A stretch of 41,736 nucleotides of DNA from Candidatus Acidulidesulfobacter diazotrophicus (GTDB lineage: Bacteria; SZUA-79; Acidulodesulfobacterales; Acidulodesulfobacteraceae). Location of the stretch: NCBI GenBank assembly GCA_004195025.1, contig SGBB01000020.1, positions 1-41,736 of the forward strand, written 5' to 3'. Position numbers and translations under genes: made by a program. Shown here in pieces: positions 25,606-33,910 of the stretch (the first letter of the stretch is position 1; every line of letters starts with the position of its first letter). The notes below the pieces were generated by a model. It made no database searches and was not told the DNA's origin. It was given only the letters and a program-made list of their open reading frames with translations.

Positions 25606-25977
25606 TTATATAACTATTATTTGATAGCCTTCATTTATTAATTTGCCGATATCGGGATGACCGTCGTATTCGTTTAAAAATTGAATATGCTTATTAGATA
25701 AATCTTCTTTTACCTCTTTTCTTGTTGAACAAAAATCGCAAGCTTTGTATTCAATACCTAATGATTTAACTTCGTTGAGCAAATCATTTAAAAATTTATA
25801 CTGACCCGGCTCATCAGTTATGATTTTCAACCATTTTGTTCCTTCACCGTCAAAAATTAACAAAACATTATTACCGGCTTCTTTTATTTCTTTGGCGTAA
25901 ATGAGAGCATGTCTGACTCTTGGAACGCTATCCTGACATTCTGTTCCCTGATGAATTATTATTGCTACTTGTTTCAT
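25606..25977 (-). CDS. DsrE family protein (paralogue 2)
   Basis: 123-residue DsrE-like protein. Family strands are seen in MKQVAIIIHQG and NNVLLIFDGEG. A CxxC-type pair, Cys80 and Cys83 (YKACDFCS), lies where the family carries its reactive cysteine, and Cys14 is near the N-terminus (GTECQDS). This is different from paralogue 1, which has one cysteine. Excellent ribosome binding site AAGGAGG. First gene of a two-gene operon with the Met-rich secreted protein. The pairing suggests a link between sulfur handling and the cell envelope or metal response. Confidence 0.78.
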   Translation of the reverse strand: MKQVAIIIHQGTECQDSVPRVRHALIYAKEIKEAGNNVLLIFDGEGTKWLKIITDEPGQYKFLNDLLNEVKSLGIEYKACDFCSTRKEVKEDLSNKHIQFLNEYDGHPDIGKLINEGYQIIVI

Positions 25978-26458
25978 CTTGCGGCACCTCCTTAGTTAAA
26001 GTATTAATTAATTTAACTTCACTGATATTAAATATAATTTATTCATTTGATATATTATGTATCGTAAGTAACAATTTTTAAATTACTATAGCCTTAATCC
26101 TTCAATAAACTTCAATAAAAATTTTGAGATATACTTAAAATATTTAACTTATTATATTTAAAATTATATCAAATAGTCACGGGATCGCATAATTTTTTTT
26201 AATAAATAATATAAAGTTTCGCGATATTAATTCAATAATTATTTTCTTTATAATGCAATATTAATGGATAATATTTGATTTACCCTTAATATTTTATTAT
26301 AATAATAAATATAAGTTTAAGTCTTATTAAAAATATACACGCAACATAACACATAACTGAGTTCTATATATTAATTTTTATATATTCTACTTAATTATTA
26401 ATATTTATATCCATTTATTTTATTACATTTTACATTACTTTATATTATTATATGAAAT
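25978..26458. other. 481-base divergent gap upstream of the efflux genes
   Basis: Highly AT-rich. A weak match to the inverted-repeat terminus (CCTTAATCCTTCAATAAAC) lies at about 26092-26110. Promoters for both flanking operons must be here but I could not fix them. Confidence 0.5.
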
Positions 26459-27898
26459 ATGAATATAGTTACTCAAAGACAAAATTTTTTACGGTTTATT
26501 ATTTTTATTTTTGCAATTAATTTGTTATTTATCCTATTTTTTTCCGTAAATTCTCATGCCGACAATTCTGATATTAAAAATAATATATTATTAAAAAGAA
26601 AAGTTGATTTAGCCATTAAAAATTTAAAAACAATTGTAAAAAATAATAAAATAAATAAAATAAATAAGGCAATAACATTAAAAGACCTTATAAAATTTGC
26701 ATTAGAAAATCCTAAAATTAAATCCGCATTAAATAAAATTAAAGGATACAAACAAAATATCAAAATTGATAAAAGTTTGCCTGACCCTGTATTCGGCTTT
26801 ACTTATAATAATGCAAACGGATTTAATAATCCGGAAATAGGTACAGTTTTAGGAAGCAATTATACTTATTCTTTTAATCAAGAAATTCCTTTTCCTGCAA
26901 AGTTATTTTTAAAGAGCGGAATAGCTAAAATGCACTATAAATCTTTAAATGATAATTTTATAGGATTTTCTTTGCTTACTGTATTAAATGCTAAATATTT
27001 GTATTATGATTTAGCTCTTACCGATAGCGATATTGCAATTATTAAATATGATTATTCGCTTTTGAAAATGATTAAAAAGATAGTGCAAGAAAGCTATGTC
27101 GTTAAAAAAACCAATGCTACCGGTCCCGTAAGGCTAATGCTTGAAATGATAGATATGAAATCTGATTTGATAACCTTAAAAGCAAGAAGAAGAAAATTTT
27201 TATTATTTATTTCACTGATAACCGATAAAAAGTTTAATTATATAAAAAATAATTTAAAGCCGACATTCCCCTTGCATACTTCATATACTAAATTAAATTA
27301 TAAAAAACTTTTACTTATAGCTTATCGACGCAATCCATATATAAAATCGGCTGAATATTTATACAAACAGTCAAAACTTTCTTTGAACCTTGCAGAGCAA
27401 GGTTTTTATCCAAATTTTTTCGTTTCTTTAAGTTATGGCTACAGATACTTTTACCCTCCTGCTCTTGCTGCGGGTATCGGTTTATCCTTACCTTTATATT
27501 TTAGCCAAAAACAGATGCCTGATATTAAAAAAAATAAAAAATATATGCTGTCTGCGATTTATAAAAAAAATTGGGTATTTTTAAAAATAAGTTCCGAAAT
27601 AAAAAACTCTTTAAATTATTTAAATAAATATTATAAATTATATACCGCAAATAAAAAATTGTACTTGCCCGAATCTATATTCTTACTTAATTTATACACT
27701 AATAGATTTGAAGTCCATCATTCGTCGAGTTTTGCAATGGTAGATGCATTTAAAAAGGTTGTTAAATCTGAATTAAATATATATAAATATAAAGCTGATT
27801 ATTTTAAGAAGATAGCTTTTTTAAAAATAGCGATTGGAAAATTTTCTTTAAATTATAAAAAAATTGCCTATAAAAATGGGAATATTTATAAAAAATGA
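26459..27898 (+). CDS. TolC/CusC-like outer membrane efflux protein
   Basis: 479-residue outer membrane factor. Signal peptide to about residue 32 (SVNSHA). Then an OEP-type region: ITLKDLIKFALENPKIKSA, the PDPVFGFTYNN stretch typical of heavy-metal efflux (CusC/CzcC) members, FNQEIPFPAKLF, and the second repeat YRRNPYIKSAEYLYKQSKLSLNLAEQ followed by FYPNFFVSLSYGY. The ends of this and the next gene overlap by four bases (ATGA), so the pair is translationally coupled. No cysteine for lipidation. Start ATG 26459 lacks a ribosome binding site. Substrate not readable; metal ions are likely by family. Confidence 0.85.
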   Translation: MNIVTQRQNFLRFIIFIFAINLLFILFFSVNSHADNSDIKNNILLKRKVDLAIKNLKTIVKNNKINKINKAITLKDLIKFALENPKIKSALNKIKGYKQNIKIDKSLPDPVFGFTYNNANGFNNPEIGTVLGSNYTYSFNQEIPFPAKLFLKSGIAKMHYKSLNDNFIGFSLLTVLNAKYLYYDLALTDSDIAIIKYDYSLLKMIKKIVQESYVVKKTNATGPVRLMLEMIDMKSDLITLKARRRKFLLFISLITDKKFNYIKNNLKPTFPLHTSYTKLNYKKLLLIAYRRNPYIKSAEYLYKQSKLSLNLAEQGFYPNFFVSLSYGYRYFYPPALAAGIGLSLPLYFSQKQMPDIKKNKKYMLSAIYKKNWVFLKISSEIKNSLNYLNKYYKLYTANKKLYLPESIFLLNLYTNRFEVHHSSSFAMVDAFKKVVKSELNIYKYKADYFKKIAFLKIAIGKFSLNYKKIAYKNGNIYKK

Positions 27899-29031
27899 AT
27901 ATAATTACTAAACTTAATAAACCTAAATATATAATTCTATTTTTAATCGGAATTATTATTGCCATTATTGTTTTTAATATATTGTTTATTTTTTCTAACA
28001 GGCAGCATATAGTAAGAAAAAAAATTATTAATAACATAAAAATGGCAAAAGGATATGTTCTTATAAACAAGCAGGAGAGAAAATTATATAAAATTAAGAA
28101 CATATATCCAACAGAGATTGTTGTTTCTAGAAAAATAACGCTGGCCGGCAGGCTCACTTATGCCGCACCTTTAGTAAAAAATATCTCACTTAAATATAGC
28201 GGATATATTGAAAAATTGTACGCTAATAGACCAGGTCAGGCAATAAAGGCGTCGCAGCCAATTATAGAAATTTATTCCCCTACCGTTTTGGACGCAGAGA
28301 ATGATTTTATTTTAGCTTATGAAAATTATTTAAAAATTGACGGAACTGAATTTAAAATAGGTCATTTTAATTATAGCAAAAAGATAGCAAAAAGTTTTTA
28401 TAACGCTGCCAAGACGAAACTTGCCTTGATGGGGATATCTTCAAAGCGGATTAATTTGCTTAAAAATAATTTGGCTGCTAAAACCAATATAATAATAAAA
28501 TCGCCTGCAAGCGGAACTCTTATTAAAAAATTTATTGATTCAGGAAGCCACTTTAATGTCGGACAGAAACTCTTAACGATTGCAAATTTAAATAATTTAT
28601 GGATGACGATAGAAATACCCGAGAAATTAACGGCAAATATTTATAAAGGTAAATATCTCAGTGCTTATTTTGACGATATTCACGCAAGTTATAAAGGTAT
28701 GGTCTTATCAATATATCCATTTGTATCTGCTAAAGAAGATGCAACAAAAACAATAATTGTATTTAATCGTCATAGATTATTAAAACCAAATATGTACGGC
28801 AAAATAACATTTAAAACTCCCCCAGTTAAAACACTGGCCGTGCCTGCCAAAAGTGTATTAATAATAAATAAAACTGCTTATGTTTTGGTTAATGGCGGAA
28901 ACGGTTATTTTATGCCCCAAAAAATTAATATCGGCAAAAAATATCATGGGTATTATCCTGTAATTAAAGGTTTAAAAAAAGGTGAAAAATTTATTAATTC
29001 ATTAAAATTTCTTACATACTTTAAAACTTAA
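27895..29031 (+). CDS. RND-type efflux periplasmic adaptor (CusB/HlyD-like)
   Basis: 378-residue membrane fusion protein. N-terminal anchor at about 13-33. The CusB-like barrel-sandwich start YSGYIEKLYANRPGQAIKAS is at about 100, with QPIIEIYSPTVLDAENDFI leading into the hairpin. Then IIIKSPASGTLIKKF and beta-barrel PEKLTANIYKGKYL follow, with LAVPAKSVL near 318. ATGA overlap with the TolC-like gene. No RND pump gene follows: 548 bases of noncoding DNA come next, then an unrelated secreted protein. The substrate-binding Met residues of CusB were not verified. Confidence 0.87.
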   Translation: MNIITKLNKPKYIILFLIGIIIAIIVFNILFIFSNRQHIVRKKIINNIKMAKGYVLINKQERKLYKIKNIYPTEIVVSRKITLAGRLTYAAPLVKNISLKYSGYIEKLYANRPGQAIKASQPIIEIYSPTVLDAENDFILAYENYLKIDGTEFKIGHFNYSKKIAKSFYNAAKTKLALMGISSKRINLLKNNLAAKTNIIIKSPASGTLIKKFIDSGSHFNVGQKLLTIANLNNLWMTIEIPEKLTANIYKGKYLSAYFDDIHASYKGMVLSIYPFVSAKEDATKTIIVFNRHRLLKPNMYGKITFKTPPVKTLAVPAKSVLIINKTAYVLVNGGNGYFMPQKINIGKKYHGYYPVIKGLKKGEKFINSLKFLTYFKT

Positions 29032-29579
29032 AATTTTCTATAGGCAATTTTGGGATATTTAAGATATTTGACAAGCTATAATTTTTGTGATAGGTTAAAA
29101 ATATATATTATATATTACATATATGCATATATAATAGAAAAATTGAAATGCTAATCAATAAGCTTATATATTTAATAATATTATTTTAATATAAATAAGT
29201 TTTTAATATAAATAATTAATATAAATAAATAGTTAAATAATTAACTAATGCTTAGTTAAAATGATTATTAACGATATCTTATATTTTCATAATGCCATCT
29301 TTGTTCTTTGACAATTAACATTCGCTATAACGTTATAAGAATGTTAATTTTTCATTATCTTATATTTCTATCATACTTCTAAATCAGTTAATACCTTTTA
29401 TGATGAAGGGAATACTGCATGCTGTTTAGCGACTGATTGTTTGATTCCGTTTATTAGCCTATTGATCAAATTTATTCTTGCAGAGAATACATTACCTTAA
29501 TTATACGATATGCCGCATAATCAACAATCTGAATTTAGTCGCATTAAATTAAAAATTAAATGAATTAACGGAGGTCACA
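29032..29579. other. 548-base noncoding region after the adaptor gene
   Basis: Contains the motif TTTTCTATAGGCAATTTT (29034-29051), a TTGACA-bearing stretch near 29070, the nested hairpin at 29313-29352, and AT-rich DNA up to the ribosome binding site ACGGAGG. No coding sequence was recognised, and no trace of an RND pump gene was seen. Confidence 0.5.
29313..29352 (+). terminator. nested-palindrome hairpin with short T run
   Basis: AATTAACATTC (29313-29323) pairs perfectly with 29339-29349. The loop holds the further palindrome TATAACGTTATA. T run 29348-29352. About 280 bases after the adaptor gene, so it could end that transcript, or be a regulatory structure. Confidence 0.5.
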
Positions 29580-30128
29580 ATGAAGAAGTTACTTGTTTAC
29601 TTATTTGCTTTGGTATCTCTTTTTGCGTTTAGCGCAAATGCCAATGCAAATTCATTAAATTCACAGGGATATGCTCCGATGCCGCAGGCAGGACAATATC
29701 CATCCAACAGGTATGCTCCGCCGCAGCCGAATAATCAAGCAGCAACACCGCCGGGAGCAAACACTCCTGCGATTAATAATACAAATAAACCTACGAAGTT
29801 AAATATAAGTTCTGCTAAGATTAAAACTGTTAAAAAGGTTGTATCAAAAGCAATAAGCGCTCTGGCAAAAAATAATTATACAAAATTTAAATCAACCGCA
29901 TCATTACAATTCAAAAACATGGTGACTAAAACTAAATTCAATAAAGTATCTAACTCTCTCAATAATAAATTGCAGTTAAAAAACGGTTACAATATTAAAT
30001 ATTTAGTTGCGTTAAAACAAGCCGGATTTAAATTTTATATGTGGAAGTTAAAATTGGCAAGCGGAAAATCAATTTATATTAAAACCGTAATTAAACATAA
30101 TAAAATCGCAGGACTTATGTTCCTGTAA
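29580..30128 (+). CDS. secreted protein with Pro-rich linker and DUF3887-like domain
   Basis: 182 residues. The signal peptide ends near ANANA (about 24). A Pro/Gln/Asn-rich linker spans about 30-72 (PQAGQYPSNRYAPPQP). A compact C-terminal domain spans about 80-182. It has the pattern of the DUF3887/NTF2-like family: a helix VSKAISALAKNNYTKFKS, then alternating strands ending in IKTVIKHNKIAGLMFL. Good ribosome binding site (ACGGAGG). Followed by a clear terminator, so probably a single-gene transcript. Exact function unknown; the family label is from the pattern only. Confidence 0.62.
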   Translation: MKKLLVYLFALVSLFAFSANANANSLNSQGYAPMPQAGQYPSNRYAPPQPNNQAATPPGANTPAINNTNKPTKLNISSAKIKTVKKVVSKAISALAKNNYTKFKSTASLQFKNMVTKTKFNKVSNSLNNKLQLKNGYNIKYLVALKQAGFKFYMWKLKLASGKSIYIKTVIKHNKIAGLMFL

Positions 30129-30230
30129 TTTTATTGAATTATAAAATTATGTTGTAAATTTAATCCCTTCATCATACTGTTTTTGTGTTTATGTTGTTTT
30201 TATATTTAGTTTTATCTTTACAAATAATCG

Positions 30231-30276
30231 GCACTTCATCCTCAGTCAGCATAAGGTAGAGAATGAAGTGCTTTTT
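30231..30276 (+). terminator. intrinsic terminator after the secreted protein gene
   Basis: GCACTTCATCCTC (30231-30243) pairs with 30259-30271 with one mismatch and is followed by five T. Confidence 0.85.
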
Positions 30277-30380
30277 ATATTATAATCATCATAACGAAAA
30301 ATAAAATGGTATAATAATATAATTGAATTGATTCATAATTAAATTTAAATTAAGAACCTTATATTTTAAATTAAAATTTA

Positions 30381-30845
30381 TTATATTTGTTCAGAAAGGT
30401 ATATTTGAACGCCCATTTGTTTTATTTGGTCAAGCTGCGCTTCTATTAAATCAATATGGTTTTCTTCTTCTTCTAATATATGCTGCAATAAATCTTTTGT
30501 TCCGTTATCCCCTAATTCTACGGCAAGTTTAATATCGTCATTATAATCTTTTATAGCCTGCACTTCGGCGATGCGATCATTTTTAAATTGTAATTCCACA
30601 TCTGCGCCGATATGTAATTTTTTTAAATCTGAAACGATAGGTATCCCTTCTAAAAATAAAATGCGCGCTATAAGTTTTTCGGCGTGTTTCATTTCGTCTA
30701 TTGCACGTTTTTCAATTGTTTTATGCAATTTATCATATCCCCAGTTATCGCACATTTCTGCATGGACTATGTATTGATTGATTGCCGTCAATTCATCTGC
30801 TAATCTCGCATTAAGCTTTACAATAATTTTGTCGTTTCCTTTCAT
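30381..30845 (-). CDS. bfr: bacterioferritin
   Basis: 154-residue ferritin-like iron-storage protein. All ferroxidase ligands align with the standard numbering: Glu18, Tyr25, Glu51, His54, Glu94, Glu127 and His130. The haem-ligand methionine Met52 (DEMKH) is present, so it should bind haem as a dimer. Length is typical. The ribosome binding site AAGGAGG precedes the ATG closely. Alone on the - strand between two + genes. It would buffer iron and lower Fenton chemistry, in keeping with thiol peroxidase and the other stress genes. I could not identify a Fur box. Confidence 0.96.
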   Translation of the reverse strand: MKGNDKIIVKLNARLADELTAINQYIVHAEMCDNWGYDKLHKTIEKRAIDEMKHAEKLIARILFLEGIPIVSDLKKLHIGADVELQFKNDRIAEVQAIKDYNDDIKLAVELGDNGTKDLLQHILEEEENHIDLIEAQLDQIKQMGVQIYLSEQI

Positions 30846-31415
30846 TTAAGACCTCCTTAGATTTTTTAGTTATATTTATTTTTATATTAACGAAAAGATA
30901 ACAAAATAATAATTAATTATAAAAAATAAGTTCTAACAATTATAATTAATATAGATAGCTAAAATAATAGCTGAAATATTTTCTTTTAGTATATCATAGT
31001 TTTTAAGATATCATAGATTCAAGAAGTATTTTTTAATTTTTTTTATAAAGTAAGAATTGTGTAAATTAAAGCAATATTTGATTAATTTGCTCAATTGTGT
31101 TAATTTAATATTAAATATATTATATAATTAATCTCAAAATTGCCGAAATAAAATTTAAAATTAACATCAAAAACTATATAAATACCGCATTTAATGTGTA
31201 TAACTATTTTTTATAAACGGGTGAAAATGTAATTGCCGTAATCGCCATTGATTGATTGATTGATTGATATTAGCGCTGATGAATGTTTTAAAGTTTTTCA
31301 CAAGTTCTATAGGTAATTTTTAATATAATAAAAACTATGATATATATTTTTTAAATTTAACTAATATTGCCTTACATCCCTTCCTTAAGAGAAGGGTAGT
31401 TCACGGAGGACATTT
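30846..31415. other. 570-base gap between bacterioferritin and DsrE paralogue 3
   Basis: AT-rich. Holds a reverse-oriented variant of the 18-mer motif (31137-31154), a second weaker copy in forward orientation near 31304-31321, the (ATTG)x5 repeat at 31247-31266 and a small hairpin CCCTTC-GAAGGG at about 31379-31397 just ahead of the ribosome binding site. No gene. Confidence 0.5.
31247..31266 (+). repeat. tetranucleotide repeat (ATTG)x5
   Basis: Five perfect tandem ATTG units, 150 bases upstream of the DsrE paralogue 3 gene. Confidence 0.9.
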
Positions 31416-31745
31416 ATGAAATATGTTATTCAAGTTGCAAATGGTACTATAATGCCAGGTCTTGTGTTTAATGTAATTAAAAATTTGTCTGTTATTGAAG
31501 ATACTGAAGAAATTAATGTTGTATTTTTTGGACCGTCTGTTGTTTCATTGCTGCATCATACCCAGCTTAGAAATCAGTTAAAGGAAAATCTTAATGAAAA
31601 AACAAACATATATGTTTGCAGAAATGCAATGAATATGTTTGATTTAAAAGATAGCGATGTGCCGGATTATGCCGCAATAGTTCCAGCTGGCATACATAAA
31701 ATTGCAAAATTAGTAAAATCGGGAGCAGTTTATATTGCGCTGTGA
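31416..31745 (+). CDS. DsrE/DsrF-like family protein (paralogue 3)
   Basis: 109-residue DsrE-like protein. MKYVIQVANG and INVVFFGPSVVSLL give the family strands. A single cysteine, Cys68 (IYVCRNAMNMF), lies at the DsrF/YchN-type active position. It ends in AAIVPAGIHKIAKLVKSGAV, which is the common C-terminus of this subfamily. Good ribosome binding site GGAGG, with a 6-bp hairpin just upstream. Monocistronic as far as can be seen. Persulfide or redox role inferred by family. Confidence 0.8.
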   Translation: MKYVIQVANGTIMPGLVFNVIKNLSVIEDTEEINVVFFGPSVVSLLHHTQLRNQLKENLNEKTNIYVCRNAMNMFDLKDSDVPDYAAIVPAGIHKIAKLVKSGAVYIAL

Positions 31746-32153
31746 TGCTTGTAAAGAAATAAAATTTATAAAAATCCTGATTCGCATGGATTATTTTAAT
31801 AAAATTTAATAATATTATCTTATATTTATAATGAATAATAACGGCAATAATAATTGTAACGGCATATTGTCATATATCTATATATTATAATATTGTATTG
31901 GCTACTCCCATCGCTATAAGCTTGATAGATGAGTCGTCTAAAAACCGACGGCTATAACTGTACCTGTATCAATGGCACATAAAACAGCTTTTACATTGCC
32001 TAATCTAAGAAAATATGCCCTTAATCCTATAATAGGAAATAATTACTTCTATAACTCCCCTCCCCATTAATAAGATGGGAGGGGAGTTATCTATATTTTC
32101 TAACGCAGGATTAAGGTTAAGGTATGCCGTTGCAATATTATATTAGATATTGA
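31746..32153. other. 408-base gap with a GC-richer block and a palindromic repeat
   Basis: From about 31896 to 32015 the sequence is less AT-rich than its surroundings, and both strands have short open stretches (about 30 codons) without recognisable family. It is followed by the inverted-repeat element at 32018-32117. Confidence 0.5.
32018..32117. repeat. palindromic copy of the dispersed inverted-repeat family
   Basis: Left arm (CCTTAATCCTAT... 32019 onward) and right arm (TTTCTAACGCAGGATTAAGG, 32098-32117) are imperfect inverted copies. The centre is a perfect 14-bp stem ATAACTCCCCTCCC (32051-32064) with 32077-32090. The left arm matches 6774-6824 in reverse almost perfectly. Confidence 0.75.
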
Positions 32154-32567
32154 TTATCTTAAAATAAACGGCAAATCTTTTTTTACGATAGAAGCTAAAG
32201 TATAATCGCCAGGACCCATAATAAAAATTGAAAGAGCTATCGTAAATTCGGTAAGAGCATATTCATAACCGTTTTCCATAATGTTGAATCCGTGAGGCAA
32301 ATGCAAAATAAATATAGCGCCAAGCATGACTAACATAATATTTAAAGCCCCTATTCTTGTAAGCACGCCGGAAATCATTGCTAAACTCCCCGTAAATTCC
32401 GCTATTCCTACTAAAACAGCGATTATAACAGGAAAATTCATATATCCGGCGAAACCCGCGATACCCGGACCGTCAAACCAATCAAACAAAATACCGCTGC
32501 CATGATAAAAAAAACTTAGAAACAATACAAATCGTAAAAAAAATAATGCTGCAGAATTTGTTTTCAT
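32154..32567 (-). CDS. DoxX family membrane protein
   Basis: 137-residue four-helix membrane protein of the DoxX family (LRFVLFLSFFYHGSGILFDW, then FPVIIAVLVGIAEFTGSLAMI, and GALNIMLVMLGAIFILHLPHGF). DoxX-like proteins are linked to quinone/thiol redox and oxidative-stress responses; the name comes from a subunit of archaeal thiosulfate:quinone oxidoreductase, but most members are not that enzyme. Ribosome binding site GGAGAAA. It lies 60 bases downstream of the CDGSH gene on the same strand, a likely two-gene operon, divergent from an HxlR regulator. Confidence 0.87.
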   Translation of the reverse strand: MKTNSAALFFLRFVLFLSFFYHGSGILFDWFDGPGIAGFAGYMNFPVIIAVLVGIAEFTGSLAMISGVLTRIGALNIMLVMLGAIFILHLPHGFNIMENGYEYALTEFTIALSIFIMGPGDYTLASIVKKDLPFILR

Positions 32568-32627
32568 TTTTATTTCTCCATAAAAAAATTATTAATCAAA
32601 AGCAGATTTTAACAAATTTTAGATAAA

Positions 32628-32849
32628 TTATAAGTTTTTATGGCTTCCGTCGCAATACGGTAAATTTTTTGATTTGCCGCATTGGCAAATATATACGGTC
32701 TCACTCGTCGGTTTTAAAACAAAAGGGTTAATATCTCCTGAAAGCGTTTTATGCGTTCCGTCGCAATAAGGCATATTCTTAGATTTTCCGCATTTGCAAA
32801 TGTAGGTTGTTTCTTTAATTTCATTTAAAACTAACGGTTCTTTTTTCAT
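32628..32849 (-). CDS. double CDGSH iron-sulfur domain protein
   Basis: 73 residues from the ATG at 32849, which is preceded by AAGGAGA. The frame stays open upstream but that part looks noncoding. Two tandem CDGSH motifs: CKCGKSKNMPYCDGTH and CQCGKSKNLPYCDGSH. Each has the three Cys and one His ligands of a mitoNEET-type [2Fe-2S] cluster, so two clusters per chain are expected. Probable cotranscription with DoxX. Redox or iron-sulfur transfer role inferred. Confidence 0.93.
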   Translation of the reverse strand: MKKEPLVLNEIKETTYICKCGKSKNMPYCDGTHKTLSGDINPFVLKPTSETVYICQCGKSKNLPYCDGSHKNL

Positions 32850-33032
32850 AATTCTTCTCCTTTTAATTAATAAATTATTTTTTTTGTTAAAATTTTTTGT
32901 TAAAATCTGCATTGATTTTATAATACGACTAATATACAATTATGTAAAGTATGCACTTTTTTGTCATATAGATACTAAAAATATACCTAATTAATATTAA
33001 TACTATTATAATATATCAAATATTATTTGCAT

Positions 33033-33270
33033 TACCTTAACCTTTACATAGAAATTTATTTTCTGTATTCCCGCTTTCGCGGTAATGACTTTGAAAGAAT
33101 TTATCGTCTCACCCGCTATATGCAGTCATTCCGAAGGAAAGCAGGAAAGTTCCGAAGATAGAAACGCATGCCGTTTCTGTTCACGAGGCTATAAGCCGAG
33201 AGCGAAGCGGTCATCTAATATTGCTTATCATTGAAATGTCATTGGCAGTTTCTTTGAAAGGATTAAGGTA
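33033..33270. repeat. 238-base inverted-repeat (MITE-like) element with internal GC-rich repeat
   Basis: Ends TACCTTAACC...ATAGAAA (33033-33054) and its inverse TTTCTTTG...TTAAGGTA (33249-33270) match at 18 of 22 positions. Inside are a hairpin TTCCCGC-TTTC-GCGGTAA (about 33068-33086) and the reverse copy B of the element at 17213-17324 (33125-33214). No open reading frame of a transposase. Confidence 0.7.
33125..33214 (-). repeat. GC-richer dispersed intergenic element, copy B
   Basis: Reverse orientation relative to copy A at 17213-17324, about 80 percent identical by eye across 90 bases. Confidence 0.75.
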
Positions 33271-33372
33271 TTAGTATTATTACTAAAATATACCTGACAT
33301 TAAATAATTTTTTGTTTTTAATAACTAAAAAAAATAATATAATGAATAGAAATTAATTTAAAACAAATCAAT

Positions 33373-33681
33373 ATGAAAACAGATAAAATCATATGCCCTG
33401 TTGAAAAAACACTTGAAATAATTGGAGGAAGCTGGAAAGTTAGAATATTAAATGAACTTTTCACAGGTACCAAACGTTTTAATGAGCTTAAAAAATGTGT
33501 AAACGGTATAACTCAGAAAATGCTTACTCAACAGTTAAGAGATCTTGAAAGTCAAGGAATTATTAACAGGAAAGTATATGCCGTTGTTCCGCCTAAAGTA
33601 GAATATTCGCTGACGGATTTAGGAATGAGTTTAAAACCAATTTTAGATGCTATTCATGAATGGGGTAAAAGCCATCTATGA
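33373..33681 (+). CDS. HxlR family transcriptional regulator
   Basis: 102-residue winged-helix regulator with the family start [20 protein letters not shown], including Cys8 at the position known to sense electrophiles or disulfide stress in some members. [19 protein letters not shown] is the recognition and wing region. Divergent from the CDGSH-DoxX operon, a usual arrangement for a regulator and its target, so control of that operon is a reasonable inference. No clear ribosome binding site; the message may be near-leaderless. Confidence 0.93.
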   Translation: MKTDKIICPVEKTLEIIGGSWKVRILNELFTGTKRFNELKKCVNGITQKMLTQQLRDLESQGIINRKVYAVVPPKVEYSLTDLGMSLKPILDAIHEWGKSHL

Positions 33682-33690
33682 TTAATAATT

Positions 33691-33743
33691 ATAGGAGATA
33701 AAACTTCATACTTATATTTCCTATTGCTGGATTAAGTTAATAC
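33691..33743 (+). repeat. dispersed intergenic repeat, solo copy
   Basis: Core TTTCCTATTGCTGGATTAA differs from the 6774 copy by one base, and the flank GGAGATAAAACTTCATACTTAT is a degraded match. Lies just after the HxlR stop. Confidence 0.65.
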
Positions 33744-33910
33744 GATGAAAGCCATTCGTCATCCGTGATTTTTAATAAATAATTAAGCTATTTGTGATAA
33801 TTTAACATGGTTTATATTTTTGTTTTTCTTTTTTATATAATTTTATTATGATATTTATATTATATTTGCATAAGGATATTATATATAATAAATAAATAAG
33901 GAATTATAAA

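Larger units (their letters stand above)
32940..33372. other. noncoding gap between divergent CDGSH and HxlR genes, largely filled by a repeat element
   Basis: The inverted-repeat element at 33033-33270 fills most of the gap. The remaining 100 bases before HxlR contain a TATAAT-like box near 33336. The regulator has no visible ribosome binding site. Confidence 0.55.

Noticed and set aside
32850-32939. Longer start for the CDGSH protein (103 residues)
   Set aside because: The extra N-terminus is basic and featureless, while the internal ATG at 32849 has an AAGGAGA ribosome binding site.
33033-33270. Complete insertion sequence
   Set aside because: Too short, with no transposase frame; only inverted termini are present.
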